In this document: in pieces, positions 24,314 to 37,109 of the stretch
How the letters are laid out: the number at the start of each line of letters is the position of its first letter
Numbering within the stretch: the stretch's first letter is position 1
Assembly (NCBI RefSeq): GCF_001949145.1
Contig: NW_019091536.1
Location: 1,056,060-1,120,059, forward strand
DNA from: Acanthaster planci
Lineage: Eukaryota > Echinodermata > Asteroidea > Valvatida > Acanthasteridae
Length of the DNA stretch: 64,000 bases
Reading direction: 5' to 3'
Program-made: the position numbers and the translations under genes
The notes under the pieces: generated by a model
The model's input: only the letters and a program-made list of their open reading frames with translations
Databases searched by the model: none
Told to the model about the DNA's origin: nothing

Positions 24314-27300
24314 TTAAGGAGGGCACTCTGAGAGTTTTGTTGCAGGCCCGACCACAGTGAAACCAGTGATCAGGACATTGGAGCTCACGCGTCTCTTCTG
24401 ACCGGGTTGCTGACCACCGGCGTACAGCATGAACTTGCCGGGCTGAAGCACAAGGGTTTCATTGTAGACCGCCCTAACACGGGCTGGGATAGTCACGTAG
24501 TTGGTGATCTCATTCTGCGGGGTGGTTGACACACGGAGGAATGCTCCCAGTTGAAGTTTAGGGACCGGGTAGGCTGCATCTGGCCAGCCAACATACACCT
24601 GTATCACCTGTGCAATGAGAGGACGATGAACATGTTTATATTGGTATCAAGTTTTCTTTTGCAGGCGATATTGTGGAGATATTTCCCACAGGGAACGAAA
24701 ATTTTTAAAGACAAAAGAGGAATTACATCTTTTGAAATCACCAACAACGGTGGACTACCAATTATAGGGATATTCAAATAAATACTTCAAAACAGTGAAT
24801 CAGGCACACAAAAAAATATATCAAAATGAATACCAATCTTGGCTTGCTGCGGACACTAAAGAGTAAAAACAACTCACACACACACGACTGCACAAGTTCC
24901 GATACCAAAGATACACAAACTATTGACCTATCGCCATTTGACTTTTAGCCACGCCCCTTAGACAGTTATATGGAATTTGTGCATTGAGTTTTGTCTCAGA
25001 GTGTTGTGTGTCCCGTGTGCATTTTGTGAACTGTGTAATTGGGCAATATTTCAGAAGCTGTGCTGCACAATTCTACCATGATAATCTGAGAAATGGTGAA
25101 GGAAAGAGACGACAAGGTGAGGGGAGAGAGAGTTCTAGGATGGGCAAGGGTGGTGAATGGGTGAGTCAGGGGTAAGCCATGACCCATAAAACAAGAACAG
25201 TAGAGCAAATAGTGGATCAAAAAGAAAGAGTTGCTCCAGTCACCAACAGAAACAAAAAAAGGAGAGAAAGGAGAAGCAATACCAAAATAGTCATGGGAAG
25301 ACTGTGAAAGAGCGGTGAATCGCTGATGCGACAAAACAAGAGGTTGAACAGAAAACAAATACAGAGAGCAAGGGTTGGGAGAGGGAGGTGGGAAAATGAT
25401 AGGGAGGACAGGGGTAGGGACCATGGAAAGGGAAGTGGGTTGAGGAAAAGGATTAAGTGGATGTAACTGCTTAAGGGGATTGAGCATGGATGCAGTGACA
25501 CCTCAAGCATCCAGAAAAAAATTCGCCAATACATGTAGTTCTCTAATTTTGGTCTTATTCCTGGAAAAAAAGTTACTTTAGTTTTGATGCTTTGGGTTTT
25601 TCAGGAATTGAAGACGGTTTGAAAACTTTATCAGTGTTTCACTCATTGACAAGACTGTAATGAAAAGAAAAAGTGTCAAACACTCAGACAGGGAAATAGG
25701 GGAAATACGTTTTTATTATGTTGCCAAAGACAAAGTTTCCTGGAGGTTTCAAACTTAACCCCTTCGCGCCGGGACGCGGCTAGAAACGCCGTAAAAATTG
25801 AGATCCTCAGCCCACTTTTCAGCTATTATTCTCNNNNNNNNNNNNNNNNNNNNNNNNNNNNNNNNNNNNNNNNNNNNNNNNNNNNNNNNNNNNNNNNNNN
25901 NNNNNNNNNNNNNNNNNNNNNNNNNNNNNNNNNNNNNNNNNNNNNNNNNNNNNNNNNNNNNNNNNNNNNNNNNNNNNNNNNNNNNNNNNNNNNNNNNNNN
26001 NNNNNNNNNNNNNNNNNNNNNNNNNNNNNNNNNNNNNNNNNNNNNNNNNNNNNNNNNNNNNNNNNNNNNNNNNNNNNNNNNNNNNNNNNNNNNNNNNNNN
26101 NNNNNNNNNNNNNNNNNNNNNNNNNNNNNNNNNNNNNNNNNNNNNNNNNNNNNNNNNNNNNNNNNNNNNNNNNNNATGGCCAAGCGAGGCTGGAATTCTT
26201 GGAGTCGGCTTTCGGAAAGAAATTCCCGTCGTCAAGGGGTTAAAGCACTCCAAAAACTAAACTCTATTTATAGTTTATTCTTTTGGCTGACAACGTTTGA
26301 TCTTACCTCATCCCCAGCATAGTGGCCAACATTCGTCAGGGTGACACTGATATGAAGATCATCGCAGGGTTTGAGAAGAGGATTGGACACTGTAATCCTG
26401 TTATAGGTGAACTCAGTATAGGACAGACCATAGCCAAATGGGTAGAGTGGTGTACCCGTGAAGTAACGATAGCTACGGTTGTAGAAGCTGTAGTTGGTCA
26501 TCGGAGGCACCTATTGAAAATATTCATGTGGATTTCAACATATTAGTTCTTTAAAGAAATGAGCAACATGTATGAGAGTGCTGTAGATGAATCCATCATA
26601 AGTCCAGTCACTAATCTTTTCATAAGACTGTTCATAAGTAACTCTGTGAACAGTGACGGAGGAATGCTTTTGAACAGATTATTTGAAGAGTATGAGACTT
26701 GGCTCAAGACTGGATGACTTGTGATAGACTCTACGACAACACTGATGTATTTACAACTACCAGAAACTGAACAGAAGAACCAAGACAGTTAAAATCTTAA
26801 GATCGTCAGTCAAATGTAATCTGCAGGTCAGAGGTATGTGTACTTGTCCACAATCGTCAAGAGGGTGTATTGCCTGCCATCTGCACAGGCACCACATAAC
26901 TAGCTTTGTGGTTTCCTTTGAAGATGAGCATGGTTGAGCTGAATCTGCATGCCACTGGATCATACTGGACTCGGAGGGTGTTTTTGTGAGAACAAACTGC
27001 TTCTGACAGATTTGAAACCTACGTCTTCCATAGAAGCCGGCCACGTGTACGGAAGCCTTGCTGCAGGGTTGCCCTCTGGGCCATTGGTCATGAAGCGAGC
27101 CACAGCCAGGCCGGTAGCCTGAGCCGGGAGCCAACACTCCACAATGGCATGGACATCGGGGCTTTCATCGGCCCATGTGATGTTCAACGGACCAGCGTTA
27201 AATAGGAGCAGAACTACGGGACGACCATCGGCTGAGGATTAAAAGAGGTGTTTGATGTCATTTTTTACCGTGTACGAGCGCAGACTGATCCAACTGGAGG

Positions 27301-30300
27301 TGAGGGACAGTAATTTTGAAGGGCAACAAGCACCCAATATCCACTGGATAGACAGTGTATAGCACTGATTCTTTCGATAGACGGTTTTCAAATAGTGGTT
27401 ATGCGTTAATGCATCCTAAGAGAGCAAGAGTTTTGTATCACTGGGATAGACTCAAGTAAACTTGTACATTCGTGGTAACTAAATTAAAATAACAAAACAG
27501 CTTCCGAGAAACCAGCAACACATAACCTCTACAACGTATGGCCATAGAGCTATGTATAAAAACTAAAGTGCAGACTCATGTACAAAATGATACCTTCTGG
27601 GCCCAGCCATGTTTGTGCACAAACCTATGGAAAATGTGGTAATTTGCATATCTACATCTGTATTCTAAAACAATGCGTCAACAAAGCCGATACGCGAAAA
27701 ACTAAACACGCAATCAGTGAATGAGAGTCTAATTTTGCTCTGTGTAAACAACACAAATGCGTGTGCATATGCACTGCAGATAATTTTGCTGTAACTTTTT
27801 CAAATAGGATTTTATTGGTACGCAATGCGTGTTGCATTAAAAGTACATAATTTGATATTCATTTTCTCAAATGGAATGTTCTACAAGCATGTACAGGGAT
27901 TCACGTACAGGGATTCAACATTTCTGCATCCAAGACGGCGTCAATTTTTCTCTGCGCAGAGGATGAGAAGGCAATGCTCTAGTAATTTAATATAGCTCTA
28001 TGTGCATAGCTTAGATGTGAAGTAATAGACATTGCTTAGTGACTATCTTTTGCGCCAGAGCAATTATTTACATCCAAGGGCACTTTTGCCATTGCCATTA
28101 AAGGCCAATTTACCGTATTTGACAGCGTCCTGTAGAAGCTGTAGCTGTGAACCGGGCAAGTCCATGTTCGGGCGGTCTCGAGACTCACTTTCTATTGATG
28201 TCCCTGCCAACACATATTAGAGTTCCAATTTAAAAGTATTCAGACTGATTCACATGTTACAGAATTCAAGTTGAATTTGGCATGTTTTCAAAGATTTGAA
28301 ATAATTAAACAATGTGGAAGATTTTAAAAGTTTAATCTTTAAAAGGAAAACAGAGTGATGAAGATAGCAGAATATTTCCGGGGGGAGGTTAGAATCTACG
28401 GTCATTTCCAAAATTGTGCCTTCTGCTTCTTTTTTTTTGATCGAATCACACTAAATTGTTAAAACTGTTGCTGTCAAAGGAGACATTCCAAACTTGAGCC
28501 TCGCATCCGGCCAATTTGATGTTCCCGAGTTGGAATAAACCACACGCAAAAGCCAAGGTTTCCAAAACCAATCAGGTGTAACATGTTTTTTCCCTATCCA
28601 AAAGAGACTGGTTCCTGTTCTCACTGTATTTCTTGACTTTAGCAGATGAGGTTGGGAGCCAGTTCGAAGTGACAGCTCTTATTACTGGTTCCACGTATTT
28701 TTACAACACCCTTAGGGTCACTTAATATCAGCAAAGTCTGCTGCTTAGTTGTGTTCCGTTTCTGACCAGGAGATGGTTGCTGTGAACGGAATCCACATTG
28801 CTACATTAAAACAGTTTACAAACCACACAGTAATACCAAAATGCTTCTGAAAATTTCAAAAAAAAATAAGTTAATAACTTTTTCCTGGCAGCATACCTGT
28901 ACCCAAGCACACAACAACAAAATCCACATCTGTGACAGCGCTGATAATTTCTTTCGGATCGTAGTCAGTACATCTAGGGCTACTGCACCCTCCGGCATAT
29001 TTCACTATTGATGCAATGCTCTTCAAGCCCTCCCTGGTGGTAGTGATGTACTCACGCAAGGTGCCCGGTGGGTAGTCCCCAAAGGGGTCATAGGGCGAGT
29101 CGGCCATAGGACCAACAACCTGTTTGCACATGAGCACATCATTGGACATTTTATTTGGTGAAAGAAGCATACACATGTATGGTTCTGTGGCTCTTAAATA
29201 CGTCGTGACTTGTACGTACACAATGCATACAGATCTAGAGATAATTTAGGGCTCAGATGAAAGTGGCAGGTTTATTTTTGCATTTCAAGTGTACATAGAC
29301 AAATTCAGTGATGGTCTGCAGGATATTCCCAATGGCCCCCTTGAATAGCAGAAGGCACTGTGTTGAGTTTTATACAGAGCAACCACCAAGGAACACTGGC
29401 TACGTACAATAATTATCACAATGCTTTCTGCCATTGGTGGGGGCCACTGTAAATGACCAGTGATAGTGTTACTGTGTTCATCAAATTTTGTCTATAATGA
29501 TTAACAGCAGAAAGCACATTAAGCATGTAAAGGCTTTCTCACACAAGAGAGAAACTATGGCATCTTCTCTGATAAACTCTTGTGATAGTGGATAACAAAA
29601 ATTACATTACAAGACAGATCAGTGTAAGAAAGTGTTCTCTCAGAGCCTTCAAGATAAACTGATCGTTTTGAGGGATTTTGCAGGATTGGGTAAGGTGAAG
29701 TCAAACCACAATGAGTTTACATTGGGGCTTGAGAGAAAAGAATAGCCCGCTGGTTTCCTGCACTGTGAAAGATTGTGGTTGATCAAGGACAGTTCCAATC
29801 AAGAATCTTTGAGGAATTGGGAATCTGGAAAAGATCTACTTACGGCCAGAGTTGCAATCTTGCCAACGGGCAGGACGTTGCCGATGTGTTTCAGCAAGAC
29901 AAAGGTCCTGACAGCCACAGAGACTGCCAACTCCTGATGCTCAGCGCTCTCCACTACTTCGTCCACATTCAGCTTGGTGTAAGGGTTCATGTCAGGTGGG
30001 TCAAACTCTCCTAGCCTCATCCTGGTGTAGAAGAGAGGCCGGACTAGGGTGGTCATCTCCTCTATGCTGATCAGGCCCAGCTGCACGGCCTGCGTCAGGT
30101 GAGTGTAGACGGGCGTTTTGAAACCAGTCAGCTCCAGGTTGCAGCCAGCCTGGATGGCTGCCACGGTGGAGTCCAGCGGGCCTTTTGTGTAGTTGTGCGC
30201 TGAGTGCAGGTACTCAAGTGCTCCGTCGTCACTGGAGACGTAGCCTTTAAAGCCCCACTGATTGCGAACGATGTCGGTTAAGTACTTTTTACTGGCACAG

Positions 30301-33300
30301 GCAGGAATACCATTGATGCTGGAAAATGAGTCAGAGTCGCAAGTTGGCTGTGCTCAGTACAGTTTGAACAACTTGTTTTGCCATTATTGATCAACAATCC
30401 AAGTTTGTTCATTCATGTAACTTTTATATCCTTGATTCATTGCCGGAATTTAATTTCTTTGTTCAGCTTCTGAGCTGCTACACAGCCAACTCTCGTTATA
30501 ACAAGGTAGCTGAGGCAAGCCACAGCACCCTCCTGTAACCAAAACTTTGTTGGGACAAGGACTGGAAAACAACAAAATGAAATAATTCAAGAGGCTGAGA
30601 CCCTCAGAATTTGTTTCTTTGGAACACTACGTCATAACTGTGTTCTTAGCATTGAAATGTTGGCTACGATGAGATTTTTACCACAAAAGAAAAATTGCAT
30701 GACGGAAGCTAACAGGACAGCATGCTCGGAGCAAACTCTGTTCTCAAACAAACATTCAAGAAGTAACAGGTGGTGTTTCTGCGGGTCTACTTGTGAATAC
30801 ACAAAGTTTGACTGCTTCTTGCACAAGAACTGAGTCATCACTCACACCTGCAGTATAAAGGATCTGAACTAACCTGTTGTAGCTGCAGACCAAGTTGAAG
30901 GTGCCCGCCTTGACACATTCGTGGAACATGGGGAGGTAGGTCATCTGCATGTCTGCATCATTTACCTGAATTCACAGAGCAAGACAAGAAGTTAAGACAG
31001 TTTCACAGTGGGAAACTGGGAACGGAAATATATTAGCAACACATTTCATCGACGGTAAGTAAACAATGCAGGCGCTGAGTATTTGTATCTAAAATACATT
31101 CTGTAATAGGAAGTGCTAAGTCAGACTGTTGCATCTCAAATGACTACTGAGTCTTTCTTGATGGTAGTGAGGTAAATAAAGAGAATTGAATATTCATGCT
31201 TGTGGTGAGTACTGGCAATCACCAAAGGCAATTTAAGTTCAGGAAACTTATCCTTTATAACTACAGACACTCCACTTCCTTGTGTCAAATGTGTACTAAT
31301 CTGTTTTACTCTACGAAAAGAGGAGACAAGTGTACAATGGGTTGTTCACGCTGTTGGCCATCAACAGCCAGCCATGTCAGGTCTGAACGGGAACTAGTAA
31401 TATCAAGATCTGCAACAGCATGCTGAATCACGAATGGACAAGTGGTTAAATGGAGGTTCTTGATCAAACTCGCCCTAAGAACGTCTAGAGGAAACCATAA
31501 TTACATACATGCACCTGTTGCCCGCACCATGCCCTAACTGGTCTGCTCAACCACAGAAAGTGGACGAGAGCTTCCTCAGCAAGACAGGTAGAACAATCAA
31601 AGTGTTGGGATAATGAGCCAGTAGGGTATTTCAAAAAAGGCAGGGTCACTCAAGAATAAAACACCTATGAATATCAACCACTTATGTATATGCTCAGTGC
31701 CTGTGAGTCAGCATGAGCCTCTACCAATAGGGCCAGCCTCACACTTGCATACGTGTTCTCAAATGACCTATCACGTGCTGCTGAAATACAAATCTGGCCA
31801 ATTAAGCTAGCTGTTATTAATGCACCCCCTTCGACACTTACAACGGAGTTAAACGAGAATCTGGGAGACGGAATGTCCTCAGGTCCGTCGTAGGCAAAGA
31901 TGTGCTTGCAGCCAGAGCTTGTACGGACATAGCGTGGGTGATCCCCGTGCAGACCAGCCACATATGCCTTAGCTAATTCTCCCGAAATGAAAGGATCTTC
32001 GCCATAGGTTTCCTGGTAAGAAAGTACATGTGGATGTACGGAGTACTGTCAGCAGTCTACATGTACAAACTACATGTATGCACTGAGAAGCCAATGACAA
32101 TATCAAGAAGTTTCAAACTACAAATGTACACGTACACGTAAGTTTAAATATAAAAGCAGGCACTTTCATCAAGAGTTGTTCCAGAAGTACCCCTTAACCC
32201 TAACTGCCCAAGGGTTGCTGGACCTAATTTTCCCCACTCACACAAAGTTAAACACCCATATGGGACTTTGTGCACTGAGGCTGTTGGACTGAGGTATGCC
32301 AAACCCAATGCAAAAGCCAGCAGTCTGGGCCTACCAGACCTATCCCCACAGAATTAAACACTTTACTGCTTTTTAATTCTGTGTGGTTGGGGAAGGTTAG
32401 AATGGTTAGGATTAATATTTCCCATTACAATTTGAATGTTTTCATTTTCTGTTTTTTTCCCAAAAAATAAATAGAGGCACATCCTTTCTGACAGGAAGAT
32501 GGATAGATGTACTTGAATCTGTACTTGAATGTGTGTTTGGTGGGTGTCAAGTACATGTACATTTATATACATGTGAATATTAGTAAAAAAAACATAAAAA
32601 TATTTACTGTCAGTTACCATGGTTACACCTGACCTTTGTGGAATTTGACAAGGGATATCCATCATTGAAATTGGCTTCAAGGTGTTTATTTGTTTGGCAA
32701 GTAATTTGCATTACTTAATCATTCTAGGAAATTAAAGGATGTGTTCGAAACTTACCAAATCGCATACTAGATGCAACAGGGACAGGAAAAATTGTACCCC
32801 GAATTTATGCAATAACTCAGTAGGCAATGTTTTACCAATATCATTAAATCTGTGTATACATGTATATATGTATCATTTCACATGCAGAGACATGGGTGGT
32901 AGGTCTACCATTAAGTCTGAAGCAAATTTCAACAGACTGGAATACAAATAATCAGGATAATGCATGAACTCCTTGTATTATCGAGAAGGAACCAAACGCA
33001 CCATTGCTGCAGTCTACAAGCAACAAGGACAGTGTCACTTTGCATTGCCGTATTGGCCAATACATGCAGGGGAGTTGCAGGCAATCACGAATACATCCGC
33101 ATACAGGTAGCAGAACAATGACTGGATTGAGTGGATTCGTTGGTCTTTACCTGAATCCTTCCCCACAAGGGATGCCTCACAATATTGATGACGGGACTAA
33201 AACAGCTCAGTCCACCAAAGTCTTTGTATATTCCATGGCTTGTGTAGTTGTTGTATTTGGCGCGGACCTCTATGCTTGTTGCTGTGCCAACTGCCGTGAG

Positions 33301-34923
33301 TAGGTCAACACTAAAAAAAGAAAGACCCAACATGTCATTCAAGTTTCACTCAAGGTATCCATGTTGTGTCCAATTACAAGTTCCTGTAAACTGAAACGTG
33401 TCCAAGGTCAGTCTTTTATTTAAGTTATCAAGGGGCCAATTTCATAGAGCTGCTTAAGCACAAAACTTGCTTAAGCGGAAAAAAATTTGCTTAATAAACA
33501 AAGGTTACCGGCTCAAACTCTATCTGATTGTCATGCTAACCCCAAAACAGCTAAACACAATCCCAGAACAATATAAATCACATGGAGTTTGAGCTGGTTA
33601 CTTGATTTATCAAGCAAGTTTTTTCATGCTTAAGCAAATTTTGTGCTTAAGCAGCTCTACGAAATTGGCCCCTTAAGGCCACATCAAACAGTATTCTGTA
33701 ATCTACAATATACCTACAGGGTCAGTGCTGTGACACAATTCCATCAACGCATACTGACATGTGTACAGGCTAAACACTTGCCTTGGCACTACAGATTTTT
33801 TCTGCACATGTATTCTGCACATGTAATCTGCATGACAAACTGACACTGTATCCATTTGGTTTCACTGTCATTTAACAGTTCCACAGTATGGGCTCTGCAC
33901 AGCAATGGCAGAATGATTATTAAAGTGTTGGGGAAGCTGTTAGACAATCAGCCATTAATAAGCCAATCCATGAAGCCCCCGCCCCATTATAGGCCCTGCA
34001 AAAAGTGGGGAGGCTGTCCCCCACCAGTCAAAAAAGTGGGAGGGGGAGGACACCATCCCCACTTCTGCCACCAGTGGCTCTACACCTGAAAAAGATAAGG
34101 TGTGTTGTTCAAAGCAAATACAGAAAATGACACAATGGAAGCGTATGTGAATTCACATGCGTGCATACATGTATTGTGCAGAGTACCCGTGACCCGGCCA
34201 TGAACAAACAAGCCACAGAGTTCACATGTGAGTGCAGCTACTCCCTTTGTCACCAAACAAAGTGTTGTCTTCTACTCTGCCACACATGTACAAGTGACAG
34301 TTGCTGCATTAGGGTTGGGGAGAAGTATGTATGCTCGTATGATTTTGCTGATAGTCGACATGTGTAGGCCATTTTCAAAAAATAAAGATTGAACATATTT
34401 AATATGAATTTACAATGGATTGAAAATTTCTGCATAAAAACAATAAACTAGAAGTGAAGATGAAATAGCCTTCTATTGTGGATTTTTTGTGAAGTTTTTG
34501 AAGGACACCACCTTGAATTTCTGGACTTGAAAAAGTAGATGTCCAAATTGTTAAAAAAATGGTCTTGTACAAGCAAATCGATTCAGTATCGAAGTATTAC
34601 CTAAATGAAGCAGCTAGACCAATAGGCATTGCATATGAAGTTGCATTCCCTGATTCAACATCCCCTCGTAGACACTCAGTGACCCAGTTATACGGGCCAA
34701 TACCCAGCCTAGGGATGGGTAGCGTTGGGCCGTTCTCTTTGTAGCCAGCCCGGGTCATCTGTGAGGCAATCTCGTCCAGATAGAGCCTGGGGATGAGGTC
34801 GTTGAGACGTTCATCCCAGGACAAGGAGACGTTCCGGAAAGGTAACTCGGCAGCGGTGCTGGTGATTATATGTAGGAGCAGCACACAATGCAGAGAAATG
34901 CAGAGACTTTTGGCTGTCAGCAT
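24314..34923 (-). CDS. GH3 beta-xylosidase-like gene D (complete, 10 coding exons)
   Basis: Predicted secreted 746-residue GH3 enzyme. Coding exons: 34601-34923, 33151-33310, 31842-32012, 30874-30965, 29844-30318, 28897-29119, 28114-28203, 27023-27231, 26307-26510, 24314-24607 (stop TAA). All GT/AG, phases consistent. The start at 34923 gives MLTAKSLCISLHCVLLLHII as signal peptide; a further upstream ATG is separated by the splice acceptor at 34967/34968. It has ETYGEDP, Lys197-His198, nucleophile Asp279 in GYVSSDD, SIESESRDRPN for the acid/base region, and a terminal Fn3-like domain. Exons 2-10 match gene C in length exactly. Introns are longer than in C (10.6 kb span against 6.6 kb), partly from mobile-element insertions, including a 481-bp piggyBac-like element around the N gap in the last-but-one intron. 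Confidence 0.95.
25755..26243. mobile_element. piggyBac-like non-autonomous element interrupted by assembly gap
   Basis: TTAA at 25755-25758 is followed by CCCCTTCGCGCCGGGA; the other end reads TCCCGTCGTCAAGGGG and then TTAA at 26240-26243. TTAA target duplication with inverted ends starting CCC is the hallmark of the piggyBac superfamily. The interior is mostly 342 N (25834-26175). It lies between exons 9 and 10 of gene D, outside coding sequence. The ends are imperfect, so the class call is probable and not certain. Confidence 0.6.
25834..26175. other. assembly gap (342 N)
   Basis: Run of N inside an intron of gene D and inside an inverted-repeat element, which probably caused the assembly to break. 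Confidence 0.99.
31623..31650 (+). repeat. short shared repeat end, copy 2
   Basis: Matches 22382-22410 (GGTATTTCAAAAAAGGCAGG) in the third intron of gene D. The element's other boundary is uncertain. Confidence 0.35.
32194..32415 (-). mobile_element. about 220-bp dispersed repeat, copy 2 (intron of gene D)
   Basis: Reverse-complement relative of 14728-14945, lying between exons 2 and 3 of gene D. Position and orientation differ from the copy in gene C, so the two are independent insertions and not part of the gene duplication. Confidence 0.7.
33430..33674. mobile_element. 245-bp palindromic MITE
   Basis: The left arm starts AAGGGGCCAATTTCATAGAG and the right arm is its reverse complement with one change in that stretch; the match runs on through GCTGCTTAAGCACAAAA (arms about 36 bp, 33430-33465 and 33639-33674) and continues imperfectly inward (GCTTAAGC and ACCNGCTCAAACTC words). 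It lies in the first intron of gene D. Several internal TTAAGC words add self-complementarity. No clear target duplication. Confidence 0.8.
33910..33980 (+). repeat. dispersed repeat fragment, copy 1
   Basis: Contains CAGCCATTAATAAGCCAATC followed by CATGAAGCCCC; a diverged copy of this stretch occurs at 60489-60562 on the same strand. Confidence 0.45.
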
Positions 34924-34967
34924 TTTTGCAAGTGACTTACTAAGACGTATCAGGCACCAGATACCTG
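34924..34967 (-). other. 5' UTR portion of gene D exon 1 with upstream 3' splice site
   Basis: Acceptor TTTGCTCTTTCAG (minus strand) precedes this 44-nt leader, matching the site before gene C. It implies a spliced non-coding first exon further right, not located. Confidence 0.6.
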
Positions 34968-37109
34968 CTGAAAGAGCAAACATGTACATGTAATGTACAT
35001 GTAACTGTCACACATTATTAAACTTGTAAGTTCATCGGTCCTGCCAGTGGTACACCCGCAGGGCATGTGCTGCCACCCAGCAGAAGTCTATGCCCTAAAG
35101 CCCTCCCCCCCATCCAGCCTGTTCAGAAAAAACCTTGAAACCGACTGTGGATTGGAAACTTCATCATCATGTCTGAGGGGTCATAGCTGCACGCCTTACA
35201 TGTAACTGCCAGGCCACGTGATCACTCAGTTTGAAGGAAGGTGAATACTTACATGTACGGGTAAGATATTGTAACACGAATGTCTGGTGACCTCTTAAAC
35301 TGCAGAGGAATAGCAGGGGGTTGACCGGTGATGCATTTAATAAGATTTTGGGTTGTCCGGGAGTTTGGAAACCGGGGGCTGCCACGTGTGTCCAGCCGGC
35401 GATATTGAACAAAGGGGTATCGGTGTAACCGTCAGGGGATTTTTGCTAAGATGGTGTTTTCAGGACTGTGAAAAACAGGGCCGGGGAAGGAATTAAATAA
35501 TCTTAGAATTGGGAAAATTAGTCAGTCTGAGGCGAGCTGCCGAGGAATTCAAATCGGGTTGACTGCTATGTACAAGGATTTAGTTAATGTGTAGATGACT
35601 GTGACTGAACATTTAGCTTCAACTTGGATTGTGCATAAGGATTGGGTATTGGCGGGATAAACTAACTCATGCTGTAAGCCTTTGTAGGCCTATTCCCTAC
35701 ATGTTCTACTAGATGGCAGCAAAGTACCGTAGGTGGAGGCCTATGGGCCCTACTTTGTATACATGTATTTGCAAGATTTATTATGTCCACAAAATCAGAC
35801 GGCCATGTTTGATCATGCACTGACAGATGCAGTGCAATATACACAATCAAGTGATCATGCAAATTGACTGTTCATATCCAACAACCGACCAAGATAATGT
35901 TAACGATATCAAAAACTTGAGAAAGCACTTGAGAAGACACTGAATTCAGCAACTTAAGTCCCTCCATTCATTACACACTGTCACTGAGCTAATAATAATA
36001 TTAGTCTGCTGGTCATCATTGACAAAATGATTATGGTTTTAAATGCCTATGCTAGTCTCACTGGCCATACGCATACATTGGTATTACCTATATGTACCTA
36101 GTGCGGACAGTCACTTTTACTCAAGAAAACTAGGAGAAAATGCGGAAAGAGTTCCAGATACAGATGCCACTTGACATCCCGTGCACAAACCCTATGGGAC
36201 TGGTTGGAAAAATTCAAAGTGTTTTCTGAGTATAAAACTTGTTTTTTTTTTCTCTCCTAAATTGAACTTTTCTGGACATGCTTTTGCTTTCTCATGGCTA
36301 TTCAATCATTGAAGGGAAGAATTACTGGCATCCATATACGGAACTCTTCTAAAAAATACTCGTTTTTCTTCAAATGTGAACACTCTTTCAAGCTATGATG
36401 ATGATTTCCTCGACTGTTCCCCTTTATATTTGCGACAGATATACATAACCCTAACTCCAAAATGCCTCAAGACCTAAACCTGTTTTCCAGAACAGAAGGG
36501 TGTAATCTGGTCATGCTTGTGCAGCCTGGCTTAGTTCACATAAGGTTCATCATGCATGGTTCATGCAACTTGCATGTTGACCTCCTTTTGTTCAGGGGTC
36601 TTCACCAGGTATACATGTATCATTGTATGCATGTCATGTGGGCGTTTTTAAGGTTTCTACAAACACTGGCCTTCTTCCTAGTAAAACTAGGACTCAACTA
36701 CAAGAACGTGAATCTCCTGTTTTATTATTGAATTTGACCGTCCAAATGTAATTAAAGAGGAAATTCATAAAGTCCTAGTTTCTTCCGAATTCCTTCCAAC
36801 TGGGGACACCCCTTTTCTGGTTCATTTAGTCTGGGACTAGGATTTGGTCACGTCACATAAACCCCTGCCCTGGCAATTTTAGTCACTCATTTCATGGAGG
36901 AAAGCTCCATGGTCATTTGCAGGCATTAACTAACGTTAACCATGCTAACTCATGGCGTTGACTTACCCCACACGTCTTACGTATTACTTAACTAATGTCT
37001 AATCCTGTCGCACTGTGTTATGAAGGCTTGGTCTGGTTGTAACTTGCAAGGATGGTCCAAAAATCCGTCTGTTTTTGATTGTAGGCCTACGAAAGAATTC
37101 AAGTTAACA

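Noticed and set aside
24996-25534. 163- and 105-codon minus-strand frames between exons 9 and 10 of gene D
   Set aside because: They come from a purine-rich plus-strand stretch (25090-25450), giving low-complexity Ser/Pro/Leu peptides inside an intron.
25755-26322. 140-174 codon frames across the N gap
   Set aside because: They are open only because N codons are unread.
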